A stretch of 64,000 bases of DNA from Prunus persica (Eukaryota; Streptophyta; Magnoliopsida; Rosales; Rosaceae), in the NCBI RefSeq assembly GCF_000346465.2, contig NC_034014.1, forward strand, positions 13,265,782 through 13,329,781, given 5' to 3'. The notes under the pieces are model-generated. The model was not told the origin of the DNA, did no database searches, and was given only the letters and a program-made list of their open reading frames with translations. Positions within the stretch are counted from its first letter, which is position 1. Each line of letters begins with the position of its first letter. Below, piece after piece: positions 54,518 to 64,000 of the stretch. A program made the position numbers and the translations under genes.

Positions 54518-54826
54518 ATATTTTGTCAAAGTTGAGGTGAAGTGAGACAAGTATGAGTGAACAATGGGTAAAGTGAGACAAAATGAATTTTAGGGGGCAA
54601 AGTTAGAGTCAAATGCACTTTGAGGGGTATGTCCAAAAATAATCCAAATTTTAAACTAAAAAAAGAAAGGCGTTGCAGAAACCCGATACAATTTTTTTGG
54701 GGAACAATCTGCAGTTCCGTTGGAATTTGCATGCTCCCCTGCCTGCCCAGTGGCCAGTGCTCAGTGCCCAAATCTCAAATCTCCCAACCAAAACCAAACC
54801 AAATGTAGCCAAAGCCACCAACTCCA

Positions 54827-57800
54827 ATGGATTTGTCAACCCTCCAACTCCAAATCCAATCAAAGAGACCACCGCCTCCCAGTGGCAGCTCCTCCTCCCG
54901 CAACGTCAACCGCCTTCCCTCCAAATGCCTCATCCCCTCCCTCTCTCTCCTCACCCTTCCCTTCCTCTTCTACCTCCTCTCCACCGCCCACAAGCTCCAC
55001 CTTTCCCCCAAATTCGCCCACTCCGAATCCACCCTCTTCGGCGTCGTCGTCTCCGCGCGCCCCGCCGCCGTCCGCCTCCGCATCTTCCACTTTCTCGATG
55101 GCACCGCGCCCTCCAGCTCCACCTCCTCCCCCCATGGCCTCTCTGCCTTCGCCGCCAACCCCGATCGCGCTGGCGGGTCCCTCGTCCCTCTCCTCCGCTT
55201 CGCCAAGCTGCAGGTGCCCAAGAAGGAGCGAGGCAACACCAAGCTCCTCTTCTTTGCCGGCCCCGAGCTGGATGCGTTGGGGCCTGAGGTCGCTGAGAAG
55301 CTTCTGGAATCGTGTAGGAAGGTGCTGAGGTCGTCGGGGTTTTGGTTCAAGGACGAGTGGGCCCGGGTCATTCCAGGTTAAAATCTTCATGTCCTGTACA
55401 GTAGTTAGGGTTTGCTTGAGTGAATTGGTCACATTGTGAATTGGAATTTGCGATTTTGCCGCGCAGGTGAGGAACAAGGTGTTTATGCTTGGGTGAGTGC
55501 CAACTATGGTCTTGGAACATTGCAGAGTGAGCCTCAGGAAACTACTGGGATTGTTGAACTTGGTGGGACTTCTTTGCAGGTTTATTTTCATTTACCAACT
55601 ACTACTGGCTTTAGTTTATCGTTCTAAACAAACAATAGCATTTCTAGCCGTGTTTTTTTGTGTTAATAATAATGCTTGAAAATGCAAATCACTTGCAGGT
55701 CACTTATGCTGCAAAAGAATCACTAGAAGTGAATTCTTCTCCGTCTCGAATTATCAAATTGTTTGGAGTTACTTACCACCTTTACAGTCAAGGCTTGCCG
55801 CTATTTGGCCAGGTGTTTGCATCTGAATTCCGTTTGTAAATTTATTTTTGAATTATAAGACTGTTGATGGAGTTGGTTGGTCATGAAAGATTGTGGAGGA
55901 AACTCCAAACATGGACAACTGTGTTGCCTGGATATTGTGATTTTATACACTCTGTATGCTTAATCTATACCTATGTCTGACCAGTACATGTGCCAATTCA
56001 AATGTGTTTGAGCAACTACATATGTGTATATATTGGAATTTGACAGGATAACATAGTTATAAATTGGAAACTCTGTGTATGTTATAAATTGGCATGTGTA
56101 TGACTAACTAGATATTAATTCATTGGTTATGTGGTTCTATTAATTAAGAAGCTCTGATATCTACGTAATTAGCTCACTCTATGCTGTTTGTAAATTTATA
56201 GAGCTTGTGTTCTTAATCTAAATCTGTGTTTAATTAGTAACTAGCACATGTGCTAGTACAAGTTTGTGTGAGCGCAGCACTTGGAAACTTGGTATTTCTT
56301 ATAAATATTCTCATTCATTGGTCACTTTTATCTATTAATTAACATACCCTTATCTGCAGCATACATAAATGATATTGCTTGTGGATATAAAATCTTTAGT
56401 TTGGACTCAATTTAATCGGATTACTTGTATGTTTTATTAATTTTTTTCACCATAAGTATGTATGGATGGCTAATGGATTCTAACTTTAATTTCTTCTTAA
56501 TATCAATGATTTTCATAGTTAAAGTACCACTTGTATTTAATTTTTCTAGTGCTTTATGAATTAGCTTAAACTTGAGGCTACTTGACCACGTTCAAAATGT
56601 TTTGATGATACAGTGGAAGATCCTCAACCAAATATTGTGACAAATTCTTTTTTTCTTTTGTTTTGTGTTTTTTTTTTGTACAGGATGCAGCTTGGGAATC
56701 ACTGTATGAGCTGCAGAAGTCTAGAGAATTGACACCTTGTAAGATTTGTTGACCTTTCTCTTTTTCGGAACCATGGGATAAAAGTTGATTTCGTGGCTTT
56801 GAACTACTATAATTATACATTAAAATATATATTGCACAACCTTCAGTTGCGTCTGGACTTTGGCTCCATTCACACCATTGATTTGTGCCTTTTTGGTTCC
56901 ATTCACATCATTGAGGTGCTGATGCAGTTTGCACATTTAGTTTTCTCTTAGAAGTGGACTACTTGTGCACTTTTGTTGTACTGTTTAATTTTTAATAAAA
57001 AATCAAGTTTCTTATTATATAAAAAATAAAAATAAAAGAAGAAAAAGGAAAGGGATGAAGATTAACTTTAGTTTAGTGTTACTAAGGCATCAGTGGCACA
57101 TTCTAATATTTTCATTATTTTAAAGCTCAATACAATCATTATAAAGTAGTCAGAGGTTTCAAGCACTATAATTTTAACTAGTTTTAATTGCTTGAGCTCA
57201 TTGAGGGTTCTGGAATGCCTGGGTGAGTCAAAAGGCGGAAACATGTATCTCAATTGCATTTTCCTGGATTTTTTTAATTCATATTTCGTGATAGTATATA
57301 AAGTTATGGGTCTGAAACTTTGAGATTTTGATAAATGAGAATCGAAAATTAAATGCACAACTCACTTAAAGACTGACTAAAAAATATAAAGACACTTTAG
57401 CACATTAGACTGAACCTTAGCATGATAAAGTGCTCTTGATGCTCGAATATAACCAATGAAGCATGACAATGAATGAACACAGTTGTTACTTGGGAGAAAA
57501 AAACAACGGAATTTTAGGTTATAGATTGACCATTATTAGATTAGCAATGCTAAAAATTTTTTGTTAAGACTTTACAGAACTATGATTATTATCGTATCCA
57601 TATTCTTAAAGTTTGAGAACTCTCTAATCAGCATGTTGATGTCGTCTTGTATCCATATTCCTTAGTAGGTTTGACTACCTTGCATACATTGCTTTGTTGT
57701 TCTTGGACCATTGTTGCTCTTCATGGCTATACCTACTTATGCATTGTTGTTTGTTTCAGATAGTTAATAGTTTGGTATTCAAACATGCAATACTATACAA

Positions 57801-60800
57801 AACTATATTTGGAACTATATCTGGATATGAAACAAATCTTAGCATGCAGCATTTTAGTGGTTTAATCTGTTGCATATATGGGCGTGTTAACATTAAGCCT
57901 CAAGTATAAATTTGTTGCACGTTCAGCCTTTTTTTCTTTTGAATCTGCTTCTGATTGTGGCAAAAAAATCACTTGTAATGCAGTTTCGAATTCTAAGGAG
58001 AGAAGTCTTGGTAACCCTTGTATTCCTAGAGGATATAAGCTGACAGTGAATGCAAGTGATACACAACTTCTGGTGTCCTCAATGGGTGGAAACTTTTCTT
58101 CTTGCAAATCTGAAGCTTTGTCATTATTAAAGAGAAGGCAAGGTAGCATCATCTTTTGCTCCTTCAGTGTCATGAGTTTCTGATCTTCCTTTTCATTTGA
58201 AATTCAATTATCTTGTGCTGGTACCAATTTTTAGTTGACTTCCTGCTTCTGTTGGACAGTTTAGTGGAATTATTTCTTTATATCTTTTCGTGTTAGCTGC
58301 CCCTTATATAACCATAAAATAACCTGTCTATAAAAAGTTGTTTTATTGTATATTAGCAATAAAGTTGCCCTTTCCCGAAAAAAGAACTACTAATTAGCCT
58401 ATTTCTCAGTGTCACTATTGCATATGTCATTAGTGGCAACAATAGAACTTTTGGTTATAATGTGTCTCCCTAGAAGGGAGTAAGATGGAAGACCAAATTG
58501 AATTTTAAGCGCCATAACAATGGATCTAGGAAAGAGCTCTGTTCTTGGAAGTTTTTATAAGGGGCAAGAAAATCCTCGATGCTATTTTATGGTTTTGTGC
58601 TGGGATAATTTTGAATTAAAGCACACCCCCACACATGTGCAAAACATCAGTCTTTGAGGAGTTTCATACTATGAAGTAATAAATGCAGCATAACTGGTGA
58701 AACTTACCGATTTAGAACAAGTAACAAGAAATTTAGAAATTAGAAAGGGATTTAGAAAAGAAGAGGAGTTAGGATTCAAGATAATATAGAAATACCGAAC
58801 AAAAAGATTAGGAGAAGAAAACTGAGGATTAGAAACAGAATTATAATGATAGAAGAGCTGATCAGAGAGAAATAGATAGACTGAAGAGAGATCTAGAAGA
58901 GAAAAGAGATATTAGGGTTTAGAAGGCAGAGAAACAAGAGAGAACACAAGAACAGATAATTTCATTCATCCATGAAGTCGTCTCTATCGAATTACCAACC
59001 ACATATTTATAATAGGAAAGTGGTCCTAAGTTACCCTACTAGAAATAGGAAAGTAATCTTAATCCTACTAGAAACAGGAAAGTAACCAAAACAGGAAAAT
59101 ACAAAATAAAATAGGAAACGAAATTAGAACAACCCTAATCCATTATTTTGCATCACCCACACTTGCCTTATCCCAATAAATGAGATGCAGTAAATGTTGT
59201 GGACTTCAAACCAACAGATTTGTTTCAAGTTTGTACAAGGTTATCTCACCGGTATTGCCCTTAAGATTGAGGCAGGTGACCCTCTTTCACCTTTTAAAAG
59301 TACATTGGCAGTGGATGGATGAAGTAAGTTAAGTGGTGCCAATGGATGGATGAAGTTAAGTGGATAGAGCAAGTGAGGTGCAGCCAGTAAAGGGGTTGTC
59401 AATTAGTAGAGAAAGGATGAAAAATAGCATTTTTCCCTTGGATTGCTAAATCTATCCATGAAGCGCTCTTTCCTAAGGTCTTTAAGTCAGATTCTTTCTT
59501 CGTCTTTTCCTATTAGTTCACATGTGAAGGGGTGAGAGATTTCCTGAGAAACATTTCACCTATTGTGCATCCATATTTGATCCAACTTTTGAGAACTAAG
59601 AGCATCCACAATCATGCTCCTTATTTTTTTAGTTAAAATTTAGCTAAAAACATTAGAAAGCTATTTTAGGAGCTCCTTAAAAAAATTTCAACTCCAACCA
59701 TGCTCCCTAGTTTAGGGAATCATAAATGATTTTTTATTTTATTTTTAAATTTAGCATAAATGCTCTCTCTTCATATAAAATAATAATAAAAAATAATTGG
59801 CATTAAATAAATACTTAAAATAGCATTAAAGTAAAGAAGCATTTAATTATAGGGAGCCACTAGGAGTCCTTTCTCTCTCCTCAGATTTAGGAGCTCCTAG
59901 AGGTCTCCCAATTTTAGGAGTTGGATAGGGAGCATGGTTGGAGGTGGGTTTTCTCACTTCCTTCCTAAATTTTATCTAAGGAGGTTGTTTAGGGAGTCCA
60001 TTGTGGATGCTCTAAGATCTCATTAGATAACTGACCTATTCACCATATAGCTAGAATAAAAGTAAAGAGAATTACAAGGTCAACTTGCATGTTGAAAGCC
60101 ATTTGTGATTGATGCAGAGTTCAGTTGGAAATGACATAGTAAATGATTATGTAACTGTATCGTCAATTGACAGCATGACTAATCAAGCTTAAAAAAAAAT
60201 CACACTGCCTGCATATTAATAAATTTTATAAATAATATCTACCTATACATCCATGGAAATACACTTTGATTTTATGCTATTTTACCAATTTTACTCTCCT
60301 ATAAATTATCTTGTTTATAGAAGCATTCTTTTTGAGAAGATATCTGTTAGATAAATTGTGAAGTTATAACTCATTGGTTCATGAGATTCTAGGTCACTTG
60401 TATGAAAAAAAGATTCATTAATAGCTGTTGTTTAAAAATGCAGACAAATGCATGCACGCACCTTGCAAAATTGTCTCATCCTTTCCTTTTGAGTTACGAG
60501 GCAAACCAGTTTCTACCAAGAACTTCTTATTTACTTCTGAGGTTGGTAAATAAACAGGTTATTTCATTTTCTTTGTTAAAGTTTAGCTGGCATGAGTTTC
60601 AGGTTTGTTTCAAATTATAATTAGGCTATTAATTGTTACTGGTCACAGTAAACTACTTTGTATTTTACACCATAATTTCATTAAGAAGTATAATGAGATT
60701 ATTTCCTAATTCCCTTTCTAAAGTAAAATCATTTAGAAGGGGCATTAGGATTGTCATTTTAGAAATTGAAACTTTCTGAAATGTATTTTAGGGATTGAAG

Positions 60801-63340
60801 GTATTTTTTTTAAATGTTTAAAATGGGGGAGAGAAATAAAACCCATTGTCAAATCGCACTTTTATCCTCTCATGTATGACCAACGCATCTCATTTCTGTC
60901 AATTTATTTGACAGAAATGTAATTTTGGACCCAATTGCAAACCTTACTAACCTATAAGGTATAATAGTTCAAACTGCAACTACACACACTAAAGTGTTGT
61001 CAGTCAACATTGGGCTCATATTCAACCAGACAGGTGAGTGCTTCTTTGGTTTAGGTTCAAGATGGTTTAGGAAGCACTGGCCTGAGTTTGCGCCTGTCTT
61101 CAAATTCTCTGTTGCTGCTTTATGTAGGTATGCAAGCAGGCCACATCAAGCCGGGCTACGGTTCATTTAAGCTATGCTTGCTAGGTTGAGCTCAACCTTC
61201 AGGTTTAAACCTGGTTCATTACAAATTCAGAAGCTATAAAACCGGCTGAGCTTGAGCTCGAGTCTGAAACTTGAAAAAGAAAAATGAATGAATTTTAAAG
61301 TACATATTTATAAATTATACTGTTAACTTAGGAAGGTTTTTACTTTTTCGTATTATACATAGGCTTGCAAGGCACCCTCCGCTAAGCAAAGCCTACACAA
61401 GCTCACTGTTTTAAGAACAAGTCCAATTTACTCGGGTCTAAGTGTGGCCTTTGCAAGCAGCATAGCTCATTGTGTGCAACCCTGGGAATCGAGGGATTTA
61501 TCTTGTTAATTACATGGTATGGCACAAAGGGACTGCACTTGCTCAGGAGTTAGTCAACTGACTCAAAGTAGGTGTAGGAAGAAAAAATAAACCAACAAAA
61601 CTATTAAAGTTTATGAGCTGTGCTTCAGAATATGATCAGAATAATAGGCACTTGTAAGGTTTACAATGCCCTTGAGACCTGTTCTCTTATGTAAGTTAAT
61701 CATTTCCATGAGTTCTAAACTTGCTAGCAAAACCGATTTACTTGAATTTGGATTCGAGGCCTTTATTGCATAATCATATATTCCCGTTTCCTACTGCCAG
61801 AAATATCTGGTCCATTGATTCCTGAACTCCACTGGAAAAGCTGCACAGCTTTCTTGATTGTCTAAAGTTGTCAAGAAGTTTTATTCCAACACAAAATACC
61901 AAAAAGTTTGTCTTAATCTCAAGGGGGCTTATCAAGCAATCAAGGCCTCAATCATTCTATGCAAGTTTAGAAATAAAATACACTTAAGAACTATAAAATA
62001 TTAGGGATTTCCAACAAATTTGGTTTTCTAACATGTGCTTGAGTGCTGTTCTAGGTTCTAGGAAAGTAGTGACGTGATAGCACTCACGTTCTTAAGTATT
62101 GCCCAGAAATTAGAAATTCGTATCCACCTAGGTATGAATGTGCAATCATTAGAATATATCAATGGTTCACTTCAGCCTAAGTACATTTGCAACTTAGCTT
62201 ACCCTGATCACTGAATGTCACTGTAAATGAATTGACAATTTATAGGAGCATGTGCCACAAGGGAATGCCTTTTATAAAGTGCCTATTTGCAAAAAATTTA
62301 AAGGATATATTTAAGTTCGAAGGGTGTTGTAAACTCAATTTCGCTTGAATCTACTATAAAGGGAGTGTAAGGACATGCCGAAGATAATTAAAAAATTTCA
62401 CGTTTTAGTTCTAGGCTACTTTTTGTTTAACCTGAATACCTTTTGCCTTATTTCTTGTTTGTTTCAGTCATTAATTTGGTACTTTTGCCTGTTTTCAACC
62501 GTGTACAGCTTTTTGGGCTGGTTCCCACGGCTTCTTTGTTTGAGTTGGAGGCAGCAGGTCAACGTTACTGTGAAGATGATTGGGATAAACAGAAAAATCA
62601 ACATCACAGCATCGTTGACTCAGATTTATTGAAATATTGTTTCTCATCTGCATATATGGTGGCACTGTTGCATGACAGTCTAGGAATCCCCATGGATGAG
62701 AAAAGGTATGTTGTACACTTGCAGGCTTGGTAGTAACTGGTAATCTTCATCTATATTCTTTATGTATCTATTGGATCAGGTGAGTTAATTAAAAAGCTGC
62801 AAGAAATCCTATGAGCTATACAACTGATATTTTTGGTATTGATGCATGCGTAATAACAAAGAATGCATTTCTGCAATGTAGAAGGCTTTGTATGCACTCT
62901 GCATGTCTTCAAACTTCATTTTACTGCATTTTGTGGAGCTGTCCTTATTGCATCTTTCTTTCAACCATATACAACACTTAATATCGTGATCTAGCTTCCC
63001 TTGAACTGATATTTGTTGTAAGATGGAAACCTTTTTGTATACGATCAAGTTAATGTTATTACTCTTTTCAGGGTTGGATTGCCAACAAGACTGGAAACAT
63101 CCTCTTGATTGGACACTTGGTGCTTTCCTCGTTGAAACAATGCTGGAGCCCCTTGAATGGGAACTTGACAATATGGGCCAGATTGTTGGAAATGAGTCAG
63201 TCACTTACTTCTCTTTCTTTGCGTTTCTTTTAATTGCTCTATTCGCTGTATTCTTTGTATTGCAATCACGGAAACCACAATTAAAGACTATATACGATTT
63301 AGAGAAGGGACGGTATATCATCACCCGTGTACCTAGGTAA
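54827..63340 (+). CDS. Apyrase-like gene (GDA1/CD39, APY5/6-like), eight exons, last exon frame-broken
   Basis: Exons: 54827-55376, 55467-55579, 55699-55812, 56684-56738, 57984-58142, 60444-60541, 62509-62705 and 63072-63340. All GT-AG junctions keep phase through exon 7. The family hydrolyses nucleoside tri- and diphosphates in endomembranes or outside the cell. Residues ~34-57 are an N-terminal membrane anchor. The last exon encodes a second span (FLLIALFAVFFVL) and the APY5/6-type tail KPQLKTIYDLEKGRYIITR. Apyrase region 1, normally D(A/G)GSTGTR, reads SARPAAVR (76-83). Region 2 (ATAGMR type) reads FFAGPE. Region 3 has GEEQG with Gln187 where the catalytic Glu belongs. Region 4 is ELGGTSLQ. 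Exon 8 lacks one base near 63080 and another near 63101 relative to the family, so splicing leads to TGA at 63106 and loss of the tail. It is probably a pseudogene or pseudoenzyme, unless the two gaps are sequence errors. Confidence 0.85.
58698..59155 (-). mobile_element. Possible solo LTR in apyrase intron 5
   Basis: A TG...CA bounded block (tgaaacttaccg to ttttgcatca) is purine-rich in its first half and has LTR-like composition. It reads best on the minus strand. The flanks actgg and cccac do not match, so there is no target duplication and the call is weak. Confidence 0.35.
59600..60012. mobile_element. Tourist-like (PIF/Harbinger) MITE in apyrase intron 5, target TAA
   Basis: The 413 bp segment has terminal inverted repeats gagcatccacaat / attgtggatgctc and flanking taa at 59597-59599 and 60013-60015. 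Inner inverted matches include catgctcc / ggagcatg and tcctaaa-type phrases. Terminal gagcatc resembles the ends of the larger PIF relics in this window. Confidence 0.92.
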
Positions 63341-64000
63341 TTACACATCTTCATTTTGTTTTATTTCTTTTTTAATTTGTTTTTTAAAAGTTCATTCAAT
63401 AGGAATCTGAAATCTGTATTTTTCGAAGCAATTGTATTCAACAATTAATGAGAGCACCTTACCAACTCTGTGTCTACTTCTTAAGAGTATTTCTTCCTTA
63501 TAATCAACATGGGAAAATAAAATATCCATTTTGTAGCGTGGTATTGTTTCGTGCATCCTGAACCAAAATCTGGATTCAACGCATCTTCATTTTCATAATG
63601 TGCCAAAGATGTAAAGGAACAGTTTAGGTTGTCACAAAGTTTGCAATTGATTAATGTTTATTTCAATGTCCGAATTGGTTGATTTCTGGCATGAATGGTC
63701 TTTGAAGGGGGTCTTAGAGACGGTTCATAAAACCACTATGAATGCGAGCCTAACAAAGTAGCCTGTATGGTATTTATATAGTAGTGTATATAAAAATTTC
63801 TCAATAAATTAGAACGGAGTAATCAAACTTAAAAACAAATGTTGTGCCTTATAATTAAAGTTGATTTACTTAATAAAAAACAAACTTACATTAATGTTGG
63901 AAACAATTGGTTGAGGCTTTATGGTGATTCAATCAAATCCGCCGTTCGAAACCTGTGTCCATTGCAACAATCTCTAATTTCTCTAGAGTAGTAGTAAACA
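63341..64000 (+). other. 3' flank of the apyrase-like gene
   Basis: AT-rich DNA expected to hold the 3' UTR and poly-A site. No other gene or element was recognised. Confidence 0.5.

Larger units (their letters stand above)
52868..54645. mobile_element. Foldback (Mutator-like?) element, with a Harbinger-type element nested in it
   Basis: Inverted outer regions pair: atacccctt...gaaagtg...gagtctcaatttgccc...actcattttgtgtcactttacccc at 52870-52945 with its complement at 54558-54635. Inside are pyrimidine-rich DNA, a tandem duplication and the nested element 53120-54295. No target duplication was read and no coding was seen. It ends under 200 bases before the apyrase start codon. Confidence 0.6.

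Noticed and set aside
54673..55328. Proline/serine-rich frames of ~200 codons and the 243-codon minus-strand frame 54860-55591
   Set aside because: Shadows of the GC-rich apyrase exon 1; the apyrase frame has the family similarity.
58690..59160. Firm solo LTR in apyrase intron 5
   Set aside because: The TG...CA look is suggestive, but the flanking five bases do not match, so it is kept only as a weak feature.
62704..63120. Alternative donor in exon 7 to rescue the apyrase frame
   Set aside because: The only donor in the right phase that I could find (within gacagtcta, upstream) would delete the conserved SLGIPMDEKR region, and the two missing bases would still scramble the following block.

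Overview
This is nuclear DNA of a flowering plant, most likely a eudicot (a woody Rosaceae-type genome is my impression, not proven). The evidence is spliced genes with GT-AG introns, a chloroplast-type geranylgeranyl reductase, an F-box/WD40 protein, a plant GDSL lipase, a plant apyrase, a Cassandra 5S-bearing LTR, and fragments of plant-only genes (BRL2-like receptor kinase, sulfate transporter). Genes are sparse. Most of the window is nested transposable elements.

Layout: 0-2.5 kb, AT-rich spacer. 2.5-8.6 kb, degenerate retroelement DNA carrying a 2.4 kb solo LTR with a five-copy 95 bp array and a Cassandra solo LTR. 8.6-10.2 kb, a small LTR element with two indistinguishable 154 bp LTRs and a captured sulfate-transporter fragment. 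11.0-12.7 kb, intronless F-box/WD40 gene. 13.9-15.3 kb, foldback element with a receptor-kinase fragment that also forms a 38 bp hairpin. 15.6-17.4 kb, solo LTR. 20.1-22.2 kb, three-exon GDSL esterase/lipase-like gene with a SINE in intron 1. 22.7-24.1 kb, intronless geranylgeranyl reductase-like gene. 24.5-29 kb, a PIF/Harbinger relic whose transposase introns hold a LINE and a solo LTR. 30.8-33.9 kb, two related Mutator-like elements, the first a Pack-MULE with a BRL2-like fragment. 34.2-36.2 kb, a second PIF/Harbinger relic. 38.4-43.6 kb, a probable solo LTR split by a 3.2 kb CACTA element. 46.8-51.8 kb, a gag-only Gypsy-type element. 52.9-54.6 kb, nested foldback and Harbinger-type elements. 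54.8-63.3 kb, an eight-exon apyrase 5/6-like gene, complete to its conserved C-terminus but broken in the last exon.

The four genes all lie on the + strand and show no operon-like or pathway link. The common theme is gene capture and gene decay. Three elements carry pieces of host genes, and an isolated EngB-like GTPase exon is also present. Two of the four genes (GDSL and apyrase) keep their family fold signature but have lost catalytic residues. Element boundaries are well supported where target-site duplications could be read directly; other boundaries are marked approximate.
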